Shown here in pieces: positions 1 through 6,130 of a DNA stretch of 6,130 nucleotides (position 1 is its first letter; each line of letters begins with the position of its first letter). The notes under the pieces were generated by a model that worked only from the letters and a program-made list of their open reading frames with translations, did not search any database and was not told the DNA's origin. Origin of the DNA: Microbacteriaceae bacterium (GTDB lineage Bacteria > Actinomycetota > Actinomycetes > Actinomycetales > Microbacteriaceae); NCBI GenBank assembly GCA_030725885.1, contig JANRET010000054.1, forward strand, positions 1 to 6,130, written 5' to 3'. The translations under genes were made by a program, and so were the position numbers.

Positions 1-2
1 CA

Positions 3-149
3 TCCGAGCTGTCCAAAACAACCAAACACTCCCGTATCGCAAAATCAATCAGTACGAGTGCGCGGCTGTTGGATATCGCCAAGTACGTGACTCCCACGAT
101 TTTCATCGCGATTTTTGTTGCGTTGTGCGCGGCTCTGCTTACCGCCTAA
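3..149 (+). CDS. C-terminal fragment of an unrecognised membrane protein
   Basis: This is the 3' end of a plus-strand gene that begins before the window. The frame stays open from base 3 to a TAA at 147-149 and gives about 48 residues. A polar, basic stretch (SELSKTTKHSRIAKS) is followed by an aliphatic segment (TPTIFIAIFVALCAALLTA) that ends the protein. It reads as a cytoplasmic loop followed by a last transmembrane helix. The other two plus frames give no comparable hydrophobic segment. The next gene converges on it from the minus strand, with only 24 bases between the two stops and no clear terminator there. I do not recognise the family. A small efflux or permease protein would fit, but this is inferred only from the terminal helix. 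The start and most of the protein are outside the window. Confidence 0.6.
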   Translation, partial: SELSKTTKHSRIAKSISTSARLLDIAKYVTPTIFIAIFVALCAALLTA

Positions 150-173
150 CGTCTGGCCTCTGACGTCGAGAAT

Positions 174-731
174 TCATGACTCGGTGTCGATAAATGAAAA
201 CGCGAGCATGTGACAAATCGCCAGGTGCGCGTCTTCGATGCGGCCCATGTGCTGCTCGGCGACATTGATGTGCAGGGTTGCGGCCTTCCCCAATTCACCG
301 CCGTCACGTCCCGTCATAGCAATGGCGTGCGCCCCAACGGAGGAGGCGTAGGTTAACGCCCGAATCACGTTCGTCGAATTACCCGATCCACTGATCGCAA
401 CAACAAGGTCGTCCGGTTGCAGAAAGTTCCGCAACTGCTCTTCGTAGACAATGTCGTAACTCACATCGTTGCTGTAGGCCGAAATGGACGACGTTGCATC
501 GGTGAGCGCCACGACCTTGAATCGCTGGTCGCGCTCGTAGCTCGCACCTTTGAGCAGGTCGGTCGCAAAGTGTGACGCGGTCGAGGCGCTGCCTCCGTTT
601 CCGCAGGTGAAAATCGTTCGGCCGTTGGCGCGGGCGTCGACCAAGAGTTCTCGCATTCGCTCGACAAGTGTCACGTCAATCGTCGCGAGAGCGGCGGTCA
701 ATTCGCCACGGTAGTCGTCAAAGTACGTCAC
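174..731 (-). CDS. SIS-domain sugar-phosphate isomerase, GmhA-like (phosphoheptose isomerase family)
   Basis: This is a single SIS-domain protein of about 185 residues, close to the usual GmhA length. GmhA turns sedoheptulose 7-phosphate into D-glycero-D-manno-heptose 7-phosphate in the cytoplasm. Numbered from an upstream TTG at 771-773, the visible motifs are CGNGGSA (57-63), SHFATDLLKG (67-76), the phosphate loop SGSGNS (128-133), GRDGG (155-159) and RIEDAHLAICH (178-188). The four positions that hold metal in characterised GmhA proteins (His, Glu, Gln, His) are H68, D72, E180 and H188 here. The spacing is kept but two ligands differ. I prefer the GTG at 729-731 as start because AGGGAG lies 7 bases ahead of it. 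The TTG at 771-773 (199 residues) has no ribosome binding site and would lie deep in the kinase gene. The chosen start overlaps the kinase gene by 14 bases, which suggests translational coupling. The fold is clear; the substrate is not, because no heptose kinase or nucleotidyltransferase is nearby. Confidence 0.9.
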   Translation of the reverse strand: MTYFDDYRGELTAALATIDVTLVERMRELLVDARANGRTIFTCGNGGSASTASHFATDLLKGASYERDQRFKVVALTDATSSISAYSNDVSYDIVYEEQLRNFLQPDDLVVAISGSGNSTNVIRALTYASSVGAHAIAMTGRDGGELGKAATLHINVAEQHMGRIEDAHLAICHMLAFSFIDTES

Positions 732-1566
732 GGGCGAGCTCCCTTGCACCGAGGTGGACCCCGTCGCCGTCAAAACGCGAGGTGGTGATTCGCGGTGTCA
801 GATGACTCCAACTCGCGAGTTCCGTTGACAGGCTAGCGGTCAGGCTGTCCGTCAGCCGTTTCCCCACGCGGGACACTCCTCCCCCCAGCACCACGACCTC
901 CGGGTTGTACAACAGAACGGCGGAGGCGAGTCCCCGAGCAAAGAGTGCCGAATACTCGGCGAGGAATTCGTCCCGGGCAAAAAGTTGCGCCGCCGGCATT
1001 TCGTGATCTTGTTCGATCCAATATCCGCTGCAGAGGCGCTCGAGGCAGCCCGTTCGGCCGCACGCGCACTGGCGCGGGTCGTCGGCAATTCGGATGTGGC
1101 CGAGTTCGCCGGCGTCGTTGGTTGCGCCGCGCATGACACGACCGCCCGTCACCACCCCCGCTCCGATTCCGGTCGACACCGTGATGTACATCAGGTCACG
1201 AGTGTCGTGGCCGCCGTGAACCAGTTCTGCCAGCGCCCCCACGTTTCCGTCGTTGTCGACCGCGATGGGTAGCCCGACCGTTCGGGCCGCCCAATCCGAG
1301 AAGTCGAACCCCTGCCAGCCGGGGACGTGTACCGAACGCGTCACGACCGACGAAGTGTGGTCTACGGGTCCTCCGAAACAGACGCCCACCGCGGCTGCAG
1401 GGTCGCCGCCACCGTCGCGGTAACGCTCATAAAAATCGACGGCACGGGCTAGATTTTCCACCGACCCTTCGGTCGACCACGTCTCGACGGAACGAACTCC
1501 GTCCGCGCCGGTCAGTGCGACAGCGCACTTCGTCCCGCCGATATCGACCGTCAGAACGAGGGTCAC
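718..1566 (-). CDS. ROK-family sugar kinase
   Basis: This 282-residue ROK protein is predicted to phosphorylate a hexose or related sugar with ATP in the cytoplasm. The N-terminal phosphate-binding motif is DIGGTK (8-13). DND follows at 104-106, with D106 as the expected catalytic base. GELGH is at 153-157. The zinc motif CxCGRxGCLE is at 167-176, so H157, C167, C169 and C174 are the likely zinc ligands. The second ATPase-type glycine motif (VVVLGGG) is at 224-230. The protein starts directly at the kinase domain with no helix-turn-helix, so it is an enzyme and not a ROK repressor such as NagC or XylR. Length is slightly short of the usual 290-320. The start is GTG, 9 bases after the cupin stop, with only a weak TAGG upstream. 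The stop overlaps the isomerase gene. Glucokinase, N-acetylmannosamine kinase and allose kinase are all possible; sequence alone does not separate them. Confidence 0.93.
   Translation of the reverse strand: MTLVLTVDIGGTKCAVALTGADGVRSVETWSTEGSVENLARAVDFYERYRDGGGDPAAAVGVCFGGPVDHTSSVVTRSVHVPGWQGFDFSDWAARTVGLPIAVDNDGNVGALAELVHGGHDTRDLMYITVSTGIGAGVVTGGRVMRGATNDAGELGHIRIADDPRQCACGRTGCLERLCSGYWIEQDHEMPAAQLFARDEFLAEYSALFARGLASAVLLYNPEVVVLGGGVSRVGKRLTDSLTASLSTELASWSHLTPRITTSRFDGDGVHLGARELARDVL
739..744 (-). promoter_or_regulatory. Ribosome binding site AGGGAG deciding the isomerase start
   Basis: On the minus strand AGGGAG is followed by 7 bases and then GTG at 729-731. The resulting protein starts at VTYFDDYRGEL, close to where GmhA-type proteins normally begin. 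The competing TTG (771-773) and GTG (747-749) codons have no comparably placed purine-rich site. Confidence 0.6.
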
Positions 1567-1575
1567 GACGAGAAC

Positions 1576-1938
1576 CTACGCCGAGTAAACGACGTACACC
1601 TTGCGCAATTTTTCGTGGACCGTCCACACGCCCATCCACCCGATTGGGAAGTACGCCGTGACGCCGGCCGTCAATTTGACAGGTTCACCGCCGTCTTCTT
1701 CGACCGTCATGCTGCCCGAAACAACAGTAATGACCTCACCGGTGTCCGTGAACTCCCAGCGCGACGTTCCGGGTTCCGATTCCCACGAACCGGACCACAC
1801 GCCGTGCTCGGCGTCGGCGAGGTAGGACTTGTCTCGAACGACGATGTCCCCACTCAGCGGAGTCGCCATCGGAGGAGCCAGGAGCGCCTCGGTGTAGTCA
1901 GCAGAATTGAGGTCGTCAGCACGAAAAACTGTGGTCAT
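1576..1938 (-). CDS. Cupin-domain protein of the DUF861 (Cupin_3) type
   Basis: This is a 120-residue single-domain cupin. The diagnostic pattern is GVWSGSWESEPGTSRWEF (46-63), then E68, the turn VVSGSMTVEEDGGE (73-86) and FPIGWMGVW (97-105), ending in LRKVYVVY (111-118). This closely follows DUF861, the family that includes (S)-ureidoglycine aminohydrolase-like domains and many proteins of unknown role. The usual metal histidines of cupin motif 1 (HxH) are W61 and F63 here, and the motif 2 histidine position is also aromatic, so a classical metal site is missing. The ATG is supported by GGTGA 6 bases upstream (1945-1949). It is the first gene of a tight set with the ROK kinase and SIS isomerase. 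A 79-base gap upstream could hold its own promoter: TAGACT at 1981-1986 is a possible -10, but I see no matching -35. A role in handling the same sugar is inferred only from position. Confidence 0.85.
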   Translation of the reverse strand: MTTVFRADDLNSADYTEALLAPPMATPLSGDIVVRDKSYLADAEHGVWSGSWESEPGTSRWEFTDTGEVITVVSGSMTVEEDGGEPVKLTAGVTAYFPIGWMGVWTVHEKLRKVYVVYSA

Positions 1939-2017
1939 GATTGTTCACCGTTCATTGATGTATCGGGGGCGTTTCGCGCCAGTCTATGGCGAATTCAGCC
2001 CAGACGACAGGGGTTTG

Positions 2018-3826
2018 TCAGACCAACGAGTCGCGCCACGCGCGATGAAGTGTGGCAAAACGACCGGTTCCCTTGAGTAGTTCCGCCGTCGGTCCGTCTT
2101 CGATTATCCGGCCACCATCCATCACCAAAACTCGATCCGCAATCGCCACGGTCGAAAGGCGGTGGGCGATGATGATCGCCGTGCGGCCGGCCAGCAAGGT
2201 TGTCAGACCGTGTTGAATCAAACGTTCACTCGGGATATCGAGTGATGCTGTTGCTTCATCCAGAATCAGCACCCGCGGGTTGGCGATGAATGCTCGGCAG
2301 AACGACACGAGTTGGCGTTGGCCCGCCGAGAGCCGATTGCCGCGCTTGTTGACATCGGTGTCGTATCCGTCCGGAAGTGCCGAAATGAACTCGTGGGCCC
2401 CAACCGAACGGGCCGCCGCGACCAACTCGTCATCCGTCGCGTTTGGTTTGCCCATCCGAATGTTGTCGGCAACACTTCCCGAAAACAGGTACGCCTCTTG
2501 CGTCACGAGCGTGATGGCGTTGCGCAAGTCGATATCGCTGATCGTGCGCAGGTCTCGGCCGTCGAGAGTGACTACGCCGTCGGTCGGGTCATAGAACCGA
2601 GCGATTATTTTGGCCAACGTCGATTTCCCGGCGCCGGTGGCTCCCACCAAGGCGACTGTTTCACCGCCCTTGATGGCCAGGCTGAAAGTGGGAAGAACGA
2701 GGGACTCGGGGTTGTAGGCGAACGAGACCGATTCGAGGGACAAATCCCCGCGCGTCGCAACAAAGGGCGCGGGGTTGCGCGGTTCAACGACCGACGGTTG
2801 TTCCTCGAGGAAGCCCGAGATCTTTTCGAGCGCTGCCGATGCGGACTGAAAAGAGTTGTAAAACATCGCGAGGTTTTCGATCGGCCCGAAGAATCGCCGG
2901 GTGTACAGGACCACCGCCAAAAGGGCCCCCACCGCGAGCCCCCCATCGACGACACGGAATGCACCGAGCAACAACACCGTCGCAACGGTAAGACTGCCAA
3001 TGAGTTTGAGGGCGGGGTCGTAAATGCCGTAGACCTCGATGGTGCGTTTTGTTGCGTACCGATAGTCCTCGACCTTGTCCGCGTATGCCTCCCGGTCCAC
3101 GGGTTCACGCCTAAACGACTTGACTGCCCTGATTCCGGTCATGCTCTCGACGAATTGAATGATGAGTCGCGTCGAATAAATACGGGAGGCGCGAAACTCT
3201 CGGCGGGACGCATTCGAAAACCACCAGGTGACCGCCGCCACCGGAATCATCGCGACAGCGAGGGGAATTCCACTGATGGGGTCAATCGCGACCAGCGCGA
3301 TGGCGGTGAAGAGGAGGAACAGGATTCCCGACGCGAGGCTGCTAAGGCCGCCGCTGAGAAGTTCCCCCAGAGTGTCGATATCGCTGGTCTGCCGCGCAAT
3401 GATTCGACCCGACGTGTACCGCTCGTGAAATTCAAGGCTCAGTCGCTGCGTGTGGGCGAAAATGCGGCGACGAAGTTCCCCCAACACGTCCTGGCTGATC
3501 GTGATGGACCACCGGGTGTACAACGCGAGGAAGGCCGCAGCACCAACACCCGAGAGCACAAATCCCAGAACAATGAACAGAATCGGGACGAAATTGTTGT
3601 CGTCCACCGCCGCGGGTAACCCGGTGTCGAAACCGCGCGCGATGAGGGTCGGACCGACGACCTGGAGAGCGGTGCTGACAATGACGAGAACGATGGTCGT
3701 GAGGAATCTCGCTCGATACGGGCGAACCACGTCCCACAAGAGACTGATCGACCGTTGCCGGATGCGACGGTTTTCTTTTCTGTTGAGGTCTTGGCGATCT
3801 TCGCCCACCACGCCGAAAGTGCTCAT
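2018..3826 (-). CDS. Heterodimeric ABC exporter subunit with the complete catalytic ATP site
   Basis: This 602-residue protein fuses an ABC exporter membrane domain (about 1-340) with an ATP-binding domain (about 360-602) and would sit in the cytoplasmic membrane. Hydrophobic segments lie near 41-63, 80-104, 160-181, 185-203, 272-290 and 296-309. In the ATPase domain, Walker A is GATGAGKST (395-403) and the Q-loop is Q443. Walker B is VLILDEA (519-525) with catalytic E524, the D-loop is SLD (528-530) and the H-loop is H555. The signature is LSAGQ (499-503) in place of LSGGQ. The ATG overlaps the stop of the preceding ABC gene as ATGA, and a strong GGAGGA lies 7 bases upstream. It is therefore expected to be co-translated with, and to pair with, that protein. 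The substrate cannot be read from sequence; drugs, lipids, peptides or other compounds are all known for this family. Nothing suggests truncation. Confidence 0.95.
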   Translation of the reverse strand: MSTFGVVGEDRQDLNRKENRRIRQRSISLLWDVVRPYRARFLTTIVLVIVSTALQVVGPTLIARGFDTGLPAAVDDNNFVPILFIVLGFVLSGVGAAAFLALYTRWSITISQDVLGELRRRIFAHTQRLSLEFHERYTSGRIIARQTSDIDTLGELLSGGLSSLASGILFLLFTAIALVAIDPISGIPLAVAMIPVAAVTWWFSNASRREFRASRIYSTRLIIQFVESMTGIRAVKSFRREPVDREAYADKVEDYRYATKRTIEVYGIYDPALKLIGSLTVATVLLLGAFRVVDGGLAVGALLAVVLYTRRFFGPIENLAMFYNSFQSASAALEKISGFLEEQPSVVEPRNPAPFVATRGDLSLESVSFAYNPESLVLPTFSLAIKGGETVALVGATGAGKSTLAKIIARFYDPTDGVVTLDGRDLRTISDIDLRNAITLVTQEAYLFSGSVADNIRMGKPNATDDELVAAARSVGAHEFISALPDGYDTDVNKRGNRLSAGQRQLVSFCRAFIANPRVLILDEATASLDIPSERLIQHGLTTLLAGRTAIIIAHRLSTVAIADRVLVMDGGRIIEDGPTAELLKGTGRFATLHRAWRDSLV

Positions 3827-5643
3827 GCGCTGTCCTCCGGAAGTTCACGGGGTTCGTCGTCCAACGACGAAATAACGTGCCGATAGGCATCGGACGAGGC
3901 CAGCAGTTCCGCGTGGGTTCCCACCGCAGCGATTCGCCCCTTATCGAGCAGAGCGACCCGATCGGCCAACATCACGGTCGACGGACGGTGTGCCACGACC
4001 AGGGCGGTGGTTGTCTTCAACACGCGGCGGAGCGCCGCTTCGACTCGGGCTTCGGTCTCGACGTCCAAAGCGGACAGCGGGTCGTCGAGGACCAACACTT
4101 CGGGGGCTGCGGCAATCGCGCGCGCCAGTGCCAGTCGCTGGCGCTGTCCCCCCGACAGGCTCTGCCCTTGCTCTCCGATGATCGTGTCGACACCGTGGGG
4201 AAGAGTGTAGACGAAATTCGCCTCGGCGATGTCGAGCGCCTGCTCAAGAACGGCGGTCGCCTGCTCGTCGGGCGCATCACGCAGGTCGTGACGCCCCAAC
4301 AGCACATTGTTACGAACGGTGTCCGAGAACAGCGTCGCGTCTTCGAACGCCATCGCGATTCGAGTTCGCAGCGTCGTGAGGTCGAGCGATCGGACGTCAA
4401 CCCCGTCCAGCAGGATTCGACCCGCGGTGACGTCGTAGAGTCGTGCGGGCAACGCCGTCAGTGTCGTTTTCCCACAACCCGTCGAACCAACCAACGCCAT
4501 TGTCTCGCCCGGGCGAATCTCTAGGGTCACGCCGTTCAATAGATCGGGCGTCCCCGCGGGAGTTCCTTCGTGTCGAAAGTGAACGTCCTCGAAAATCAGC
4601 GAACCACCGGTGTCAGCGGGAGTCACCGGGTTATCGGGGTTCACAATGTCGTTACGACGGTCCAGCACCTCAAATATGCGGTTGAGCCCGCTGTGGGCCT
4701 CCAGCGCAAGGGCCATCAGGTATCCGATTGATTCGATGGGCCCAGCCAGCACCGCGGCCGTCGCAAAGAACGCGAAAAACTGCCCCGTTGTGAGATCGCC
4801 CTCGCTCGCGAGCCAGACTCCGGTCAACAGGCAAATTGCGAGAGCGAAATCGGGGACCCACACCAGCCAAAAACCGAGTGTGGCTTTCGCGTTTCCCTTG
4901 ACGACTTCCAACTGGCGGCCGGTCGCTGCTCGATCCGCGAAGCTCGACAGTGCGTCCGAGCCGCGTCCAAAGGATCGGAGAACTCGGATGCCGTGAACGG
5001 ACTCTTCGACCGACGTGGCGACATCACCCCATTGGTCCTGGGCGGCCCGAGACAGGCCGGTGTAACGGGACCGAAAACGCGAACCGAAGACGAACATGGG
5101 AATCGAACACACGAGGAAAACCAGCGCGAGCAGCGGGCTCCACGTGAACAAAATCACCACACCAAACACGATGGTGATTGCGTTGGATACCAGCAAGACG
5201 AAACCAAAAGACATCCAGCGACGCATCAGGCTCACGTCGGAATTGGCTCTCGACAACAGCTGGCCGCTCTGCCATTTGTCGTGGAACGCGATCGGAAGAT
5301 TCTGCAGGTGGTCGTAAATCGCGTTGCGAAGCCGCGAGTCGATTCGAGTACCCGGTGTGAGTACCGTCACGCGGCGAAGATAAATGAACAGCGCTTCCAT
5401 CAAGCCCAGCACCGCAACGAGTCCAACCGCCCACCAAATGTCTGCGGGGTTACCGTTTTTGAGTGGTCCATCAACTAGTTGCTCGAGCGCGAGCGGAATG
5501 CCGAGAGCGAATCCGCTCGAAATCAGTGCGATTCCCATTCCCAAAATCAGACGCTTCATGTCGGGACCCGCGTACGGCATGATGCGCGCCAAGCTCCGGA
5601 TGACGCCCGTGTTCTTTTCGGGGGCAGCGGATTCGGTATTCAT
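3823..5643 (-). CDS. Heterodimeric ABC exporter subunit with a degenerate ATP site
   Basis: This 606-residue ABC exporter half has a membrane domain (about 1-330) and an ATPase domain (about 348-606). Hydrophobic segments lie near 32-53, 69-89, 145-167, 170-188, 256-279 and 287-305. Walker A is GSTGCGKTT (386-394), the signature is a normal LSGGQ (496-500) and the H-loop is H552. Walker B is VLVLDDP (516-522), so the catalytic glutamate is replaced by D521. The Q-loop glutamine is replaced by E434 (AFEDATLF). Both changes are typical of the non-hydrolysing site in heterodimeric exporters. It is the first gene of the pair and overlaps the next by 4 bases. The ATG at 5641-5643 has no Shine-Dalgarno sequence. 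A TAnnnT box, TAGACT, at 5656-5661 would put the transcript start only a few bases ahead, so it may be nearly leaderless; no good -35 is seen. Substrate unknown. Confidence 0.95.
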   Translation of the reverse strand: MNTESAAPEKNTGVIRSLARIMPYAGPDMKRLILGMGIALISSGFALGIPLALEQLVDGPLKNGNPADIWWAVGLVAVLGLMEALFIYLRRVTVLTPGTRIDSRLRNAIYDHLQNLPIAFHDKWQSGQLLSRANSDVSLMRRWMSFGFVLLVSNAITIVFGVVILFTWSPLLALVFLVCSIPMFVFGSRFRSRYTGLSRAAQDQWGDVATSVEESVHGIRVLRSFGRGSDALSSFADRAATGRQLEVVKGNAKATLGFWLVWVPDFALAICLLTGVWLASEGDLTTGQFFAFFATAAVLAGPIESIGYLMALALEAHSGLNRIFEVLDRRNDIVNPDNPVTPADTGGSLIFEDVHFRHEGTPAGTPDLLNGVTLEIRPGETMALVGSTGCGKTTLTALPARLYDVTAGRILLDGVDVRSLDLTTLRTRIAMAFEDATLFSDTVRNNVLLGRHDLRDAPDEQATAVLEQALDIAEANFVYTLPHGVDTIIGEQGQSLSGGQRQRLALARAIAAAPEVLVLDDPLSALDVETEARVEAALRRVLKTTTALVVAHRPSTVMLADRVALLDKGRIAAVGTHAELLASSDAYRHVISSLDDEPRELPEDSA

Positions 5644-5718
5644 GGGTGAAATGGAAGTCTAACGCGTACGAGGGCTTAGCCCCTGCGAGGCGGATACACC
5701 GACTGGTGTGAACCGCAG

Positions 5719-6075
5719 TTATTGTGCCGCGAGTTCCTTGTGAACCGCCACCATATCGATGGATTTGACCTGTGCGATGAGGTCTTCGAGTGCTGGCGCG
5801 GGAAGTGCTCCTGCTTGCGAGAAAAGGAGAACCTTTTCGCGAAAGACCATGAGGGTTGGAATGGATTGAATTCCGGCGGCCGACGCGAGTTGCTGTTGCG
5901 CCTCGGTATCAACCTTTCCGAAGAGGATGTCCTCGTGCTTCTCCGACGCGGCCTCGAAGATGGGAGCGAACATTCGGCAGGGACCACACCACGCCGCCCA
6001 GAAATCGACGATCACGATGTCGTTGGTCGTGATGCTGGGATCAAAGTTTTCCGACGTGAGTTCTAAGGTTGTCAT
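5719..6075 (-). CDS. trxA: Thioredoxin
   Basis: This is a 118-residue cytoplasmic thioredoxin that reduces protein disulfides and is itself reduced by thioredoxin reductase. The active site is WCGPC (29-33) after the typical VIVDFWAAW strand. The cis-proline is P73 in SIPT (71-74), and the fold runs to about residue 105. About ten extra residues (MVAVHKELAAQ) extend the C-terminus beyond the usual 105-110. There is no signal peptide. The start MTTLELTSENF matches where thioredoxins normally begin. The only purine-rich stretch upstream (GAGG, 6077-6080) is one base from the ATG, too close to act as a ribosome binding site. A perfect TATAAT ends 8 bases before the ATG, which points to a leaderless transcript. 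The gene is 75 bases ahead of the ABC pair on the same strand. No thioredoxin reductase is in view, so it may be an accessory stress thioredoxin and not the housekeeping one. Confidence 0.93.
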   Translation of the reverse strand: MTTLELTSENFDPSITTNDIVIVDFWAAWCGPCRMFAPIFEAASEKHEDILFGKVDTEAQQQLASAAGIQSIPTLMVFREKVLLFSQAGALPAPALEDLIAQVKSIDMVAVHKELAAQ

Positions 6076-6083
6076 GCCTCTAT

Positions 6084-6110
6084 ATTATACCCCTAGGGGT
6101 ATATTGTAAA
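6084..6110 (-). promoter_or_regulatory. Thioredoxin promoter
   Basis: On the minus strand a perfect -10 TATAAT lies at 6084-6089. TTTACA lies at 6105-6110, but the spacer is only 15 bases, shorter than the usual 17. A perfect TTGACA at 6123-6128 is 14 bases from a second -10-like TACAAT (6103-6108), also too close. The TATAAT position would start the transcript at or within a few bases of the ATG. Confidence 0.5.
6086..6103. promoter_or_regulatory. Perfect 18-base palindrome, probable CsoR/RcnR/CstR-family operator
   Basis: TATACCCCTAGGGGTATA reads identically on both strands, and partial symmetry continues outward at 6081, 6082 and 6084 against 6108, 6107 and 6105. The TACCC-GGGTA architecture matches operators known for CsoR-family repressors, which sense copper or persulfide, including the mycobacterial RicR motif. 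It overlaps the thioredoxin -10 box, so a bound repressor would block transcription. The regulator is not in the window, and which signal it senses cannot be told. Confidence 0.6.
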
Positions 6111-6130
6111 CTGCCGGCACAATGTCAAGA

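Noticed and set aside
1..149. Assigning the left-edge fragment to a named transporter family such as a cadmium resistance or efflux protein
   Set aside because: Only a final hydrophobic helix and a basic loop are visible. Many membrane families end this way, so a name would be a guess.
150..173. Terminator between the convergent genes at the left edge
   Set aside because: The 24-base gap contains GACGTC and GAATTC but no stem-loop with a T run on either strand.
718..1566. ROK protein as a transcriptional repressor
   Set aside because: There is no N-terminal helix-turn-helix; the ATP-binding DIGGTK motif begins at residue 8 and the catalytic and zinc residues are intact.
1962..1986. Possible promoter for the cupin operon (TAGACT at 1981-1986) and a small GGCG-CGAAA-CGCC hairpin
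   Set aside because: TAGACT fits a loose actinobacterial TAnnnT box and also occurs ahead of the ABC pair, but no -35 match is found at a proper distance. The hairpin has a 4-base stem and no T run. Such matches are expected by chance.
2312..3619. A 435-codon plus-strand open frame antisense to the ABC transporter gene
   Set aside because: It lies entirely opposite a convincing ABC exporter. Its translation is rich in Arg, Gly and charged residues with no recognisable domain. It is what reverse-frame reading of G+C-rich coding DNA gives. The other antisense frames (for example 3877-4524, 4993-5478 and 5722-6066) were dropped for the same reason.
5671..5684. Short inverted repeat GGGCTTAGCCC between thioredoxin and the ABC pair, as a possible terminator
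   Set aside because: The stem is only 4-5 base pairs with a 3-base loop, and on the minus strand it is not followed by a T run. It could be a weak structure, but there is not enough to call a terminator.

Overview
The window looks like an ordinary chromosomal stretch of a moderately high-G+C actinobacterium. My best guess is a Microbacteriaceae-like organism. This rests on the G+C-rich codon use, GTG starts, a probable leaderless gene, and actinobacterial-looking ABC exporter subunits. It is an inference from style, not a database match. No mobile element, CRISPR array, tRNA or rRNA is visible.

Layout: bases 1-149 hold the 3' end of a plus-strand gene for a small membrane protein of unknown function. 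Everything else runs on the minus strand, so transcription flows from the right edge to the left. In that order there is a thioredoxin gene (5719-6075). It lies behind a perfect TACCCC-TA-GGGGTA palindrome that overlaps its -10 box and resembles CsoR/CstR-family operators. Next come two half-size-type ABC exporter genes (3823-5643 and 2018-3826), joined by a 4-base ATGA overlap. Last is a tight three-gene set: a DUF861-type cupin (1576-1938), a ROK-family sugar kinase (718-1566) and a GmhA-like SIS sugar-phosphate isomerase (174-731). Intergenic gaps are 24, 9, 79 and 75 bases, and two gene pairs overlap, so no stretch over 300 bases lacks a gene.

How the genes work together: the two ABC proteins have complementary defects. 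One has a normal signature but lacks the catalytic glutamate, and the other has the glutamate but an altered signature. This is the pattern of a heterodimeric exporter with one working and one degenerate ATP site. The kinase and isomerase, with the cupin, look like a small module acting on a phosphorylated sugar of unknown identity. The isomerase has the GmhA metal-site spacing but two changed ligands, so its substrate may not be sedoheptulose 7-phosphate. The thioredoxin is probably a separate unit under metal or sulfur-stress control. Nothing here is a clearly new system. The operator, the altered isomerase site and the kinase-isomerase-cupin module are the items most worth following up.
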